From the NCBI RefSeq assembly GCF_900182545.1, contig NZ_FXTJ01000004.1:186001-250000 (forward strand): 64,000 nt of DNA. Direction: 5' to 3'. This DNA is from Geodermatophilus aquaeductus (GTDB lineage: Bacteria; Actinomycetota; Actinomycetes; Mycobacteriales; Geodermatophilaceae). Positions within the stretch are counted from its first letter, which is position 1, and each line of letters opens with the position of its first letter. The translations under genes were made by a program, and so were the position numbers. Positions 16,366 through 24,595 of the stretch are shown here, in pieces. The notes beneath the pieces were generated by a model. The model saw only the letters and a list, made by a program, of their open reading frames with translations, made no database searches and had not been told where the DNA came from.

Positions 16366-16469
16366 GGAATGGCGGGGATTCGACACGCGGAATGGTCCTC
16401 GGCTCGTTCTCTGAGCCATTCTGCGGCACACTCTGGTCAGCCGATCCATCCGACTCCGGAGGACCAGAG

Positions 16470-16766
16470 ATGACCACCGTCATGCCCCCCGTCAGTGAGT
16501 GCACCGTCAGCGGCTGCTCCTACAACGACCACGACCACGGCTGTCACGCTTTCGCGATCACCGTGAGCGGTCACGACGGCAGCGCGGACTGCGGCACCTT
16601 CATCCCCCTGACCGTCCGCGGCGGGCTGCCGCGGGCCGAGGCCCAGGTCGGTGCCTGCCAGCGCACCGACTGCCGGCACAACGACGCCCTCGAGTGCCGT
16701 GCCGACGGCATCCGGGTGGGCCTCGACCACGACACCGCCCACTGCCTGACCTTCTCTCCCGCCTGA
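16470..16766 (+). CDS. DUF1540 Cys-rich putative metal-binding protein
   Basis: 98 residues with two DUF1540-like modules. Module 1 has C11, C16, C25 and C41 with the typical SECTVSGCSYND start and SADCGTF end; module 2 has C63, C68, C76 and C92 (ACQRTDCRHNDALEC, AHCLTF). The even spacing of eight cysteines plus several His suggests two metal sites, probably zinc or iron; this is inferred. ATG 16470 follows GGAGG; an upstream in-frame ATG at 16392 lacks a site. The upstream gap holds three DtxR/IdeR-like boxes, which predicts control by iron or manganese. Function of the family is unknown. Confidence 0.82.
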   Translation: MTTVMPPVSECTVSGCSYNDHDHGCHAFAITVSGHDGSADCGTFIPLTVRGGLPRAEAQVGACQRTDCRHNDALECRADGIRVGLDHDTAHCLTFSPA

Positions 16767-16787
16767 CGCTCCACCGCACCTCTACGC

Positions 16788-16813
16788 ACGGCCCGGGCAC
16801 CCGCCCGGGCCGT
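16788..16813. terminator. bidirectional terminator hairpin
   Basis: ACGGCCCGGG and CCCGGGCCGT form a perfect 10-bp stem with a six-base loop, midway between the convergent DUF1540 gene and the 16840-17694 gene. Confidence 0.65.
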
Positions 16814-16839
16814 CGTGCTGTGCGGGGGAGGGGAGGGGC

Positions 16840-17694
16840 TCAGGCCGGCGGTGCGGCCGCGGCCCTGTTCGCCCGGGTCGCCCGCTCGGCGCGGACGGCG
16901 CCGCGGGCGGCCACCGGCTCGGCGCCGGCGGCGAGGGCCAGCCGGCGGTAGGAGTCGTAGGACAACGTCTCGTAGACGGCGGCCAGCGCCTCGGCCCGCG
17001 CGCGGCGTGCGCCCGCCGTCGTGGCCCGCAGGTACAGCGCCGTCCGCACCGCGTGCTTGGTGAACGTCACCTGCAGCGCCTGGCTGGACAGCCGCCCGCC
17101 CACGTGTGAGGTGTAGCCCGGACCGCGACGCAGCGCGGGCAGCACCCACGGGCTGTCGGCCAGGGCGGGGAAGCGGTTGCGCACCGCCTCCCAGGCGTGC
17201 CACGCGGTCAGCGCCCCGGGCACCGACCACTCGCCGTCGTCGGTGGTGACGACCAGGCGCCTGGCCGTGGCGTGCACCTGCTCGCGGCGCAGGTCCCGGA
17301 AGCTGCCCACGGGCGCCGGCCAGCGCAGCGCGATCGCGCACCAGACGACCGTGCGCAGGTGCTCGGGGTCCTCGCTGCGGACCTCGGTGAGCGGCCGCAG
17401 GTCCAGCGTCCGCGGGTCGGGCTCGGGCGTCGGGGGCGTGGGCAGGGGGACGCCGCCGTAGCGGGCGACCTTGCTGTAGAGGGTGACGGTGGCCGGCTTC
17501 CAGCCCCGGGCCGCGGCGACGTCGTCCATCCCGCCCTCGGCGAGCTCCTCGGGACCGAGGCCGAGCTCCAGGGCGGCGTCGACGAGCCGGCGCCACTGCA
17601 CGGCGTAGCCCTCGGGTGCCGCGAGCCTGGCCCATGCGCGCGCCGCGGGCAGTGCCGGCATCGCCGGCAGCGGTCCCTGCCACCCCTTCGCCAT
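16840..17694 (-). CDS. uncharacterised putative DNA-binding protein with a polar motif in its promoter
   Basis: 284 residues, family not recognised. The N-terminal third contains a helix-turn-helix-like stretch (DDVAAARGWKPATVTLYSKV, residues about 56-75). The rest weakly resembles a tyrosine recombinase catalytic domain in layout (IALRWPAPVGSFRDLRREQV, then GGRLSSQALQVTFTKHAV, then YETLSYDSYRRLALAAG), but a convincing Arg-His-Arg-Tyr set is not seen, so it is probably not an active recombinase. The C-terminus is Ala/Arg-rich. The ATG lies six bases after TAAGGT, a leaderless promoter, and a copy of the window-wide 15-bp motif sits one base upstream of that -10 box. A binding protein that represses its own gene would be placed like this. 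Confidence 0.6.
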   Translation of the reverse strand: MAKGWQGPLPAMPALPAARAWARLAAPEGYAVQWRRLVDAALELGLGPEELAEGGMDDVAAARGWKPATVTLYSKVARYGGVPLPTPPTPEPDPRTLDLRPLTEVRSEDPEHLRTVVWCAIALRWPAPVGSFRDLRREQVHATARRLVVTTDDGEWSVPGALTAWHAWEAVRNRFPALADSPWVLPALRRGPGYTSHVGGRLSSQALQVTFTKHAVRTALYLRATTAGARRARAEALAAVYETLSYDSYRRLALAAGAEPVAARGAVRAERATRANRAAAAPPA

Positions 17695-17700
17695 GACGGT

Positions 17701-17706
17701 ACCTTA
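17701..17706 (-). promoter_or_regulatory. leaderless -10 box TAAGGT of the 284-residue gene
   Basis: On the minus strand TAAGGT is followed by ACCGTC and the ATG at 17694. The polar motif begins one base upstream, so a protein on the motif would cover the -14 to -28 region and block RNA polymerase. Confidence 0.6.
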
Positions 17707-17707
17707 C

Positions 17708-17722
17708 CCGTTATCCCCAACT
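17708..17722 (-). repeat. polar 15-bp motif, copy 3 (18.5 kb left of dif), in a promoter
   Basis: Exact CCGTTATCCCCAACT on the plus strand. It overlaps the core promoter of the divergent-reading 16840-17694 gene and borders an unusually AT-rich stretch (17722-17760). Confidence 0.85.
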
Positions 17723-17766
17723 AACCGTCAATTTTTCACGACCAAGAACAACACCCGACAACGACG

Positions 17767-17788
17767 CCACGGGGGGCTCCCTCCGTGG
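17767..17788. terminator. hairpin after the two-helix membrane protein gene
   Basis: CCACGGGGGG and CCCTCCGTGG form a stem with one mismatch and a two-base loop. It lies just past the stop of the gene at 17790-18113. Confidence 0.5.
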
Positions 17789-17789
17789 G

Positions 17790-18113
17790 TCAGAGGAGGT
17801 CGAGGGCGTCGAGCAGCCCGGATCCGCCGTCCGCGGAGGCGCCGAGGTCGGGGAGCCCGGCCAGGGCCGTCCCGATGCCGGCCGCGGACGCGGCGGCGCC
17901 CGCAGCCGGCCGGCCGCCGGGGGAGACCGGCACCCGCGGCCGGCCGGTGACCGCCATGCCCGCCGTCACCAGCACCAGGAGGACGCCGATCCCCGCGACC
18001 ACCCAGCCGCCCGCGGCCTGGTCGGGCCGCTGGTCGGCCAGGTACCAGCCCAGGAACACGGCGAGACCGCCGACGGGCAGGAGGGCGATGCCGAGGATGC
18101 GGCCGAGCGTCAC
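17790..18113 (-). CDS. small two-helix membrane protein
   Basis: 107 residues. Two hydrophobic segments (about residues 5-26 and 37-58) are followed by an Ala/Gly-rich tail. The GTG start has AGGAGG upstream. I recognise no family. It lies downstream of the acyl-CoA synthetase operon on the same strand, 73 bases from it, and may be co-transcribed. Confidence 0.55.
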   Translation of the reverse strand: MTLGRILGIALLPVGGLAVFLGWYLADQRPDQAAGGWVVAGIGVLLVLVTAGMAVTGRPRVPVSPGGRPAAGAAASAAGIGTALAGLPDLGASADGGSGLLDALDLL

Positions 18114-18185
18114 GGGGTCCTCCTGGGGGTGCGGGCGCGGATGGGTACCACGCCCGCGGGCCCGCGGGGGAGGGGTCGCGGCCTG

Positions 18186-19742
18186 CTAGGTCCCGTCGGC
18201 GAGTACCAGGCGTGCGCGGATGTCGGGCTTGAGCACCTTGCCGACCTTCGAGCGGGGGAGGTCGGGCCAGACGAGCACCTCCTTGGGCGCCTTGACGCCG
18301 CCGACGCGCGCGCGGGCGAAGGCCCGGACGTCGGCGGGATCGAGCGCCGCGCCGACACGGGCCTGCACGACGGCGACCACCCGCTCGCCCCACTTCTCGT
18401 CGGGCAGCCCGACGACGGCGCAGTCCTGGACGCCGGGATGGGCCATCAGCGCCTGCTCGACCTCGGCGGAGTACACGTTGAAGCCGCCGCTGATGATCAT
18501 GTCCTTCGCGCGGTCGACGAGGTACAGCCAGCCCTCCTCGTCGAGGTAGCCGACGTCGCCGGTGTGGTGCCAGCCGAAGCGGCTCGACTCGGCGGTGGCC
18601 GCGGGGGCGCGGTGGTAGCCGTCCATCACCAGCGACCCGCGGACGACGATCTCCCCGCGCTCGCCGGCCGGGAGCAGCCGCCCCTCGTCGTCCATGACGG
18701 CCACGGTGGTCAGCGGGGTCGGCCGGCCGGCGGAGGAGAACCGCTCGCGCGCCGGGGTGCCGTCGGGGTGCAGGTGCTCGGCCGGCGACATCGTCGAGAT
18801 CATCATCGGCGCCTCCGACTGCCCGAACAGCTGCCCGAGCACGGGGCCGATGCGCCGGATGGCCTCCTCGAGGCGGTGCGGGGACATGGGCGCGGCGCCG
18901 TACCAGAGGCACTGCAGCGAGGACAGGTCCGTGCCCTCGAGGTCGGGGTGGTCCAGGAGCATGTAGACCAGCGTCGGCGGCAGGAAGGCGTGGGTGACCC
19001 GGTGGCGTTGCGTCAGCGCCAGGAACTCCCCGAGGTCGGGCGCGGGCATGACGACGATCTCGCCGCCGAGGGCCATCACCGGGAAGCACAGGACGCCGGC
19101 GGCGTGGGTGAGCGGGGCGAGCGCCAGGTAGGTGGGCCGCCCGTCGAACGGGTAGCTCATCAGCGTCAGCGCCGACATGGTCTCGACGTTGCGGTCGGTG
19201 AGCCGGACGCCCTTGGGCCGGCCGGTGGTGCCGCCGGTGCCGACCAGCATCACCAGGCCGCCGGGCGGTTCGGCGTCCGCGGCCCAGGTGTCGTCGCCGT
19301 CGGGGGCGCCCTCGAGCCAGTCGGCCAGGGACGGGTCGTCGCGGTCGCCCTCGCCGTCGAGGCAGACCAGCGTGGCCAGCCGCGGCAGGGAGTCGCGGAT
19401 CGCGGCCACGAGCGGCGCGTAGGAGCGCTGGTAGAGCAGCGCGGTGCACCCGAACAGGTCGAGCAGCTCGCGGTTCTCCCCGGCCTCGTTGCGCGGGTTG
19501 ACCGGGCACCACACCGCGCCGGCCCGGGCGATGCCGAACACGGAGGCGAAGGCGGTGGGGTCGTTGCCCGACAGCACCGCCACCGGGTCGCCCGGCAGGA
19601 CGCCGGAGCGCGCGAGCGCCCCGGCGACCCGCCGGCTGTGCCGCTGTACCTCGGCGTAGGTCATCGTGCGGTCCCCGCAGGTCAGGCACGCGGCGTCCGG
19701 GCCGATCGAGGCCCCCTTGTCGAGGTACGCGGTGAGGCTCAT
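18186..19742 (-). CDS. acyl-CoA synthetase (AMP-dependent synthetase/ligase)
   Basis: 518 residues. Core motifs of adenylate-forming ligases are present: P-loop VGTGGTTGRPKGVRLTDRN, the YGAAPMSPH region, GWHHTGDVGYLDEEGWLYLVDR, KDMIISGGFNVYS, and the C-terminal catalytic lysine in LPRSKVGKVLKPDIR. It should activate a carboxylic acid as acyl-AMP and transfer it to CoA. The start overlaps the stop of the upstream saccharopine dehydrogenase-like gene (ATGA), so they are co-translated; together with the SDR they look like a catabolic or lipid-modifying operon. Chain-length preference is not readable. Confidence 0.9.
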   Translation of the reverse strand: MSLTAYLDKGASIGPDAACLTCGDRTMTYAEVQRHSRRVAGALARSGVLPGDPVAVLSGNDPTAFASVFGIARAGAVWCPVNPRNEAGENRELLDLFGCTALLYQRSYAPLVAAIRDSLPRLATLVCLDGEGDRDDPSLADWLEGAPDGDDTWAADAEPPGGLVMLVGTGGTTGRPKGVRLTDRNVETMSALTLMSYPFDGRPTYLALAPLTHAAGVLCFPVMALGGEIVVMPAPDLGEFLALTQRHRVTHAFLPPTLVYMLLDHPDLEGTDLSSLQCLWYGAAPMSPHRLEEAIRRIGPVLGQLFGQSEAPMMISTMSPAEHLHPDGTPARERFSSAGRPTPLTTVAVMDDEGRLLPAGERGEIVVRGSLVMDGYHRAPAATAESSRFGWHHTGDVGYLDEEGWLYLVDRAKDMIISGGFNVYSAEVEQALMAHPGVQDCAVVGLPDEKWGERVVAVVQARVGAALDPADVRAFARARVGGVKAPKEVLVWPDLPRSKVGKVLKPDIRARLVLADGT

Positions 19743-20857
19743 CGGTGCTCGGTCACCACCGGGTCGAGCACGAGGCCGAACTGGCGCAGCACCCCGAGCA
19801 GTTGCCGGTGCCCGAAGGCCTGGCAGCCGGAGGCCAGCCCGGTGCGCAGCGGCGGCTGCTGCAGCAGCGACATGGCCGCCCACGCCTGCAGCAGCCCGGT
19901 CTGCTTGTAGTTCGAGTTGCCGTGGATGACGACGTGCTTGCGGCCCAGCGGGCCCGAGGCGTGCACCGAGTCCACCGAGGTGTTCAGTCGCGGGTTCTCC
20001 CGGGGCGGCATGCCCGAGGACCACGCCGCGGCGATCTCGGCCAGCTTGTCGTCCCACTGCTCGCGCGGCAGCGTCTTGATGTCGCTCTCCACCATCGCGG
20101 TGGTCGCCACGACGGCCTCCATCACCGGGCGGTTCATCACCCCGCCGGCCACCTTGACGCTGGACACCCGCGGATCGTCCTTGAACCACACCGGGTGCGC
20201 GGTGCCGCCCCACGGCACGGCCAGGCCGAGCTCGTGCTGCCCGGGGACGACGACGTCCCACTTCGCCAGGGGGTCGACCTTCACGTACTGGTTCTCGGCC
20301 AGGTGGAACCACTCCGCCTTGAGGATGGTGAAGATCGTCTCGGTGGAGGCGGCGGTCGGGAACCCCTTCCACAGGACCAGGACGTCGAGGGTGTCCAGGC
20401 CGGGGGTCTCCAGCGCGATGTTGGCCGCGATCTCCCCGGTCGTGTACATCTGCGCGATGCCGGGGGCCAGCAGCAGCCCCTTCTCGGCGAACGCCGTCCC
20501 GAAGCGCTGCTGGGCGTCGAGGACCCAGTCCTGCTCGCCGGTGGTGTCCAGGTAGTGGGCGCCGGTGGCCAGGCACGCCTCGGCCACCTCGGGCCCGTAC
20601 TTGATGAAGGGCCCGACGGTGTTGCACACGACGCTCGCGCCGGTGAACAGGTCGGTGAGCGCCTCGACGGTGTGCTCGACCTCGACGACGTCGTGGTCGG
20701 CGGTCTCGATGCCGGGGATCCTCCCGACGACGTCCTGCACGCGGTCCTTGTCCCGGCCGGCGGCGACGAAGGGGACGTTGAGCTCGCGCAGGTACTCGCA
20801 GATCAGCCGGCCGGTGTAGCCGGAGGCGCCGTAGACGACGACGGGCTTGGTGCTCAT
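19739..20857 (-). CDS. saccharopine dehydrogenase-like NAD(P)-binding oxidoreductase
   Basis: 372 residues. The N-terminus VVVYGASGYTGRLICEYLREL is a Rossmann motif of the saccharopine dehydrogenase-like/trans-acting enoyl reductase superfamily, and VVCNTVGPFIKYGPEVAEACL is the usual second block. The remaining half lacks close matches I can name (DUF5938-like style). Located between an SDR and an acyl-CoA synthetase on one strand, it is probably an enzyme of the same pathway. A GGAGG-type site precedes the ATG. Substrate unknown. Confidence 0.78.
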   Translation of the reverse strand: MSTKPVVVYGASGYTGRLICEYLRELNVPFVAAGRDKDRVQDVVGRIPGIETADHDVVEVEHTVEALTDLFTGASVVCNTVGPFIKYGPEVAEACLATGAHYLDTTGEQDWVLDAQQRFGTAFAEKGLLLAPGIAQMYTTGEIAANIALETPGLDTLDVLVLWKGFPTAASTETIFTILKAEWFHLAENQYVKVDPLAKWDVVVPGQHELGLAVPWGGTAHPVWFKDDPRVSSVKVAGGVMNRPVMEAVVATTAMVESDIKTLPREQWDDKLAEIAAAWSSGMPPRENPRLNTSVDSVHASGPLGRKHVVIHGNSNYKQTGLLQAWAAMSLLQQPPLRTGLASGCQAFGHRQLLGVLRQFGLVLDPVVTEHR

Positions 20858-20883
20858 GGCGGGTCTCCTCGTGGGGATGGGGG

Positions 20884-21687
20884 TCAGGAGCCCATGCCGC
20901 CGTCGACGGCGAGCCCGGTGCCGTTGACGAAGCGGGCGGCGTCGGAGGCGAGGAAGACGACGGCGTCGGCCATGTCGGCCACCTCGCCGAGCCGTCCGGA
21001 GGGGGTCTGGGCCACGACGGCCTCGACGGCGGCCTGGGGGTCGTCGAACAGGCCGATCTCGGCGCAGTCGACGGCGAGCTGCATGCCCATCGCGGTGGGC
21101 ACCAGGCCGGGGTAGACGCAGTTGACGCGGACGCCGTAGCCGAGCTTCCCGGCCTCGGCGGCCGCGATGCGGGTCATCCGGTCGACGGCGGACTTGGTGG
21201 CGGAGTAGCCGGCGATCCCCGGGAAGGCGATGGTCGCCGCCACCGAGGAGACGTTGACGATCGAGCCGCCGGTGCCCGCCGCGCCGCCGGGGCGCATCGC
21301 GCGCAGCCCGTGCTTGAGGCCCAGGGCGGTGCCGACGACGTTGACGTCGAGCATGCGGCGCAGGTCGGCCGGGTCGATCTCGGTGACCAGGGCGGTGATC
21401 TCCACCCCGGCGTTGTTGACCAGGACGTCGAGCCCGCCGAGCTGCTCCACCGTGGCGGCGACCGCAGCCTCCCAGCCGGCCTCGTCGGTGACGTCGAGGT
21501 GCACCGCGCCGGCGGTCACGCCCTCCTTGGCGAGGACCCGGGCGGTCTCGGCGGCCTCCTCGTCGAGGACGTCGGCGACGACCACCGAGGCGCCGGCGCG
21601 GGCCAGGGCCTGGGCCATGCCCTGGCCGAGGCCGCGGGCACCTCCGGTGACCAGCGCCTTGCGGCCGTGCAGTGCGGGGACCGTCAT
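20884..21687 (-). CDS. SDR family NAD(P)-dependent oxidoreductase
   Basis: 267 residues, classical short-chain dehydrogenase length. TGGARGLGQGMA is the cofactor motif, NNAGVE the structural motif, then the catalytic Ser in VNVSSVAA and YSATK as the YxxxK pair; YPGLVPTAMG and the C-terminal NGTGLAVDGGMGS complete the fold. Acidic VADVLDEE after beta-2 suggests NAD preference. The start is ATG 21687 behind GAGGAGAG, not the upstream in-frame ATG at 21753, which would run through the operator repeats region. First gene of a three-gene operon divergent from a TetR regulator. Confidence 0.9.
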   Translation of the reverse strand: MTVPALHGRKALVTGGARGLGQGMAQALARAGASVVVADVLDEEAAETARVLAKEGVTAGAVHLDVTDEAGWEAAVAATVEQLGGLDVLVNNAGVEITALVTEIDPADLRRMLDVNVVGTALGLKHGLRAMRPGGAAGTGGSIVNVSSVAATIAFPGIAGYSATKSAVDRMTRIAAAEAGKLGYGVRVNCVYPGLVPTAMGMQLAVDCAEIGLFDDPQAAVEAVVAQTPSGRLGEVADMADAVVFLASDAARFVNGTGLAVDGGMGS

Positions 21688-21766
21688 GGGTCTCTCCTCG
21701 TCGTCGAGGCGTCCGGGGGCGCAGGGCTGGGCCGCCGGTGTGACGCGGGTCATGCTCGACCCGTCT

Positions 21767-21806
21767 CTGGACGACCGTCAAGACTTTCCTGGACACTCGT
21801 CAAGAC
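21767..21806. promoter_or_regulatory. direct-repeat operator between the SDR operon and tetR
   Basis: CTGGACGACCGTCAAGAC and CTGGACACTCGTCAAGAC match at 15 of 18 positions and start 22 bp apart, two helical turns. On the minus strand each unit holds GTCTTGAC, so they may also carry a -35 element. Likely binding site for the adjacent TetR protein. Confidence 0.6.
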
Positions 21807-21874
21807 AGCGGTCGCGCGGCTACGCTCCGTCCGGGCGCAGGACCGCTGCCCGCCCCCTGCACCGGAGGAGAGCC

Positions 21875-22483
21875 GTGGGTCCCGCAGTCGAGGGGCGCGC
21901 CGTGGACAAGGTGGCCCAGCGCCGCAGCGAGCTCGCCGCGGCCGCGCTGGAGACGCTCGCCGAGCTCGGCTACGCCCGCACCGGCCTGCGCGACATCGCC
22001 GCCCGCTCGGAGTTCTCCCACGGGGTCCTGCACTACTACTTCCGCGACAAGGTGGAGCTGATCACCCACTGCGTGCGCGAGTACAAGGCGCGCTGCGCGA
22101 CCCGCTACGACGAGGCGGTGGCCACGGCGCGCACCGCCGAGGAGCTGGTCGCGGGATTCCTGCGGGAGCAGACCGCGACCCTCACCGGCGAGCCGCAGAT
22201 GCACCGGCTCTGGTACGACCTGCGCAACCAGTCGATGTTCGAGCCCGCCTTCCGCGCCGACGTCGCCGAGATCGACCTGCTGCTCGAGCGGATGGTGTGG
22301 CGGGTGGTCAGCCGCTACGCCGAGCTGTCCGGCACCCGCCCGCGGGCGTCCTCGGCGGCCTTCTACGCCGTCCTCGACGGGCTCTTCCAGCAGGCCCTGC
22401 TGCGCCAGCTCGCCGGGGACCCGCAGGCGGCGCCGTCGCTGCGGGCGGCCGTGCAGGAGGTCCTGCCGCAGCTCGTGCACTGA
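21875..22483 (+). CDS. TetR family transcriptional regulator
   Basis: 202 residues. The helix-turn-helix is visible in TGLRDIAARSEFSHGVLHYYFRDKVEL (part), residues about 32-58, followed by an all-helical ligand domain. GTG start behind GGAGGAG. Divergent from the SDR/acyl-CoA synthetase operon, so it probably controls that operon in response to an acyl-CoA or related ligand; this is inference from position. Confidence 0.88.
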   Translation: MGPAVEGRAVDKVAQRRSELAAAALETLAELGYARTGLRDIAARSEFSHGVLHYYFRDKVELITHCVREYKARCATRYDEAVATARTAEELVAGFLREQTATLTGEPQMHRLWYDLRNQSMFEPAFRADVAEIDLLLERMVWRVVSRYAELSGTRPRASSAAFYAVLDGLFQQALLRQLAGDPQAAPSLRAAVQEVLPQLVH

Positions 22484-22510
22484 CCCGTCCTGCGGTCCCC
22501 GGGAACGGCG

Positions 22511-23680
22511 GTGAACGATGTGCCGGTGCGCACGGTCGGGGTCGAGGAGGAGCTGCTCGTCGTCGACCCGTCGGGGACGCCGGTGCCACGGGGCCCGGAG
22601 GCCCTGGCGGTAGCCGCCCGGCGCGGGGAGGGCGAGACCCCGGAGCAGCACGAGCGGGCCGGCGACGGGGGAGGGGAGTCCCCCGGGCACCTGGTGCCCG
22701 AGCTCAAGCAGGAGCAGCTCGAGCTCGGCACGCGGGTGTGCACCGACCTGGCCGAGGTGACCGGCGAGCTGCGGTACTGGCGCGGGCGGGCCGACGCCGC
22801 CGCCCGCGCCGTGGGGGCCCGGGTGGCGGCGCTGGCCACCTCGCCGGTCGCGGTGCAGCCGGAGACGACGCCCGGTGAGCGCTACGGCGACATGACCGAC
22901 ACCTTCGGGCTCATCGCCCGCGACCAGCTGACCTGCGGGTGTCACGTGCACGTCTCGGTGGCCGACGACGAGGAGGGCGTGGCCGTCCTCGACCGGATCC
23001 GCGTGTGGCTGCCGGTGCTCACCGCGCTGACCGCGAACTCGCCGTTCTGGCTGGGCGCGGACTCCGGGTACGCCAGCTTCCGGTCGCAGGCGTGGAACCG
23101 CTGGCCCTCCTCGGGCGCCACCGAGACCTTCGGCGACGCCGCCACCTACCACCGCGTGGTCGCCGACCTCGTCGCCACGGGCACGATCGTCGACGCCGGG
23201 ATGGTCTACTTCGACGCCCGGCTCTCGCGGACCTGGCCGACGGTCGAAGTGCGCATCGCCGACGTCGCGCTGCGGGTGGAGGACGCCGTCACCCACGCCG
23301 GGCTGGCCCGCGGCCTGGTGGAGACCGCCGCCCGCGAGTGGCGCGAGGGCGTCCCGGCGCCGCAGGTGCGCAGCGAGCTGCTGCGGGTGGCCGCCTGGCG
23401 GGCCGGCCGCTCGGGGACCACCGGCGACCTGGTGCACCCGCGGACGGGCCGCCCCGCCCCGGCCGCCGACGTCGTCGCGGCGCTGCTGGAGCACGTGGGA
23501 CCGGCCCTGGAGGCCACCGGCGACCGGCGGCGGGTTGCCGACGGCGTGGCGGCGGTCCTGGACCGCGGGACCGGCGCGGACCTGCAGCGGCGGGTGCACC
23601 GCGAGACCGGGGACCTGACCGCGGTGGTGCGCGCGGCCGTGCACCTCACGGCCGGGGATCTCACGACGATCGGGGAGTGA
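22511..23680 (+). CDS. carboxylate-amine ligase, GCS2/YbdK family
   Basis: 389 residues, typical for YbdK-type glutamate-cysteine ligase 2 proteins. The start VRTVGVEEELLVVDPSG and the block LTCGCHVHVSVADDE are hallmark ATP/metal and substrate motifs, and RSQAWNRWPSSGATE matches the family. It may form gamma-glutamylcysteine or another amide from a carboxylate and an amine with ATP; many members have weak or unknown activity. GTG start 28 bases after tetR, same strand. The frame is intact and full length. Confidence 0.85.
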   Translation: MNDVPVRTVGVEEELLVVDPSGTPVPRGPEALAVAARRGEGETPEQHERAGDGGGESPGHLVPELKQEQLELGTRVCTDLAEVTGELRYWRGRADAAARAVGARVAALATSPVAVQPETTPGERYGDMTDTFGLIARDQLTCGCHVHVSVADDEEGVAVLDRIRVWLPVLTALTANSPFWLGADSGYASFRSQAWNRWPSSGATETFGDAATYHRVVADLVATGTIVDAGMVYFDARLSRTWPTVEVRIADVALRVEDAVTHAGLARGLVETAAREWREGVPAPQVRSELLRVAAWRAGRSGTTGDLVHPRTGRPAPAADVVAALLEHVGPALEATGDRRRVADGVAAVLDRGTGADLQRRVHRETGDLTAVVRAAVHLTAGDLTTIGE

Positions 23681-23721
23681 CCACACAGGACGTCCCCAGG
23701 AGAGCCGGATATCGTCCCGTC

Positions 23722-24588
23722 ATGTACACCGCCAGCTGGCACGACGTGGTGCGGCGCGACCTGTTCGGACGGCGGCCGGGCCGCGGGGACGGGCCCTACC
23801 GGCTGGTCATCCGGGTCGCGCTGGTGGTCTTCCGGCTGCTGCGCCTGCGGTTCGACGTCCGCGGCTCCGAGCACGTGCCGACCTCCGGCGGCGCGGTGAT
23901 CTGCAGCAACCACGTCAGCTACCTGGACTTCACCTTCCTGGGCCTGGGCGCGCTGCCCCGGCACCGCCTGGTGCGGTTCATGGCCAAGGCCTCCGTGTTC
24001 GGCCACTGGTTCGCCGGGCCGTTCATGCGGGCCATGAAGCACATCCCGGTCGACCGCAAGGCCGGCGCGGCCGCCTTCGACGCCGCCGTCCGGGCCCTGA
24101 AGGACGGCGAGCTGGTCGGCGTCTTCCCCGAGGCGACGATCAGCCAGTCCTTCACCGTCAAGGACCTCAAGGCCGGCGCGGCCCGCATGGCCTTCAATGC
24201 CGGCGTGCCGATCATCCCGGCCGCGGTGTGGGGCGGGCACCGGGTGGCCACCAAGAAGCACCCCGTGGACCTCACCCGCGGCCGCGCGGTGACCGTGCTC
24301 CTCGGCGAGCCCATCACCCCCGCGCCCGGCGAGACGCCCGCGGAGCTGCTGGCCCGCACCCGTGAGGCCATGGTGGCGCTCCTCGACGAGGCCCAGCGCA
24401 GCTATCCGCAGCAGCCCGAGGGCCCCGACGACCTGTGGTGGGTCCCCCGGCACCTCGGCGGCACCGCACCCACGCTGGAGGAGGCCGCCCGGCGCGACCG
24501 CGACGACGCCAACGGCACCCGGGTCAAGCCGCGGACCTCCCGCCGCGCCCGCCTGCGCGCCCTGACCCGCCGCCGCGATGCCGCCTGA
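23722..24588 (+). CDS. 1-acyl-sn-glycerol-3-phosphate acyltransferase (PlsC-like)
   Basis: 288 residues. The catalytic HX4D motif is SNHVSYLDF; the substrate block FPEATIS and PIIPAAVWG follow as in PlsC enzymes. One hydrophobic segment near residues 28-42 would hold it at the inner membrane face. It should acylate lysophosphatidate in phospholipid synthesis. The C-terminus is an Arg-rich extension. TATCGT (23710-23715) lies six bases before the ATG, another leaderless start. Confidence 0.9.
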   Translation: MYTASWHDVVRRDLFGRRPGRGDGPYRLVIRVALVVFRLLRLRFDVRGSEHVPTSGGAVICSNHVSYLDFTFLGLGALPRHRLVRFMAKASVFGHWFAGPFMRAMKHIPVDRKAGAAAFDAAVRALKDGELVGVFPEATISQSFTVKDLKAGAARMAFNAGVPIIPAAVWGGHRVATKKHPVDLTRGRAVTVLLGEPITPAPGETPAELLARTREAMVALLDEAQRSYPQQPEGPDDLWWVPRHLGGTAPTLEEAARRDRDDANGTRVKPRTSRRARLRALTRRRDAA

Positions 24589-24595
24589 CGCTCGG

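Noticed and set aside
16840-17694. Calling the 284-residue protein an active tyrosine recombinase
   Set aside because: Layout is suggestive, but I cannot place the Arg-His-Arg-Tyr catalytic residues.
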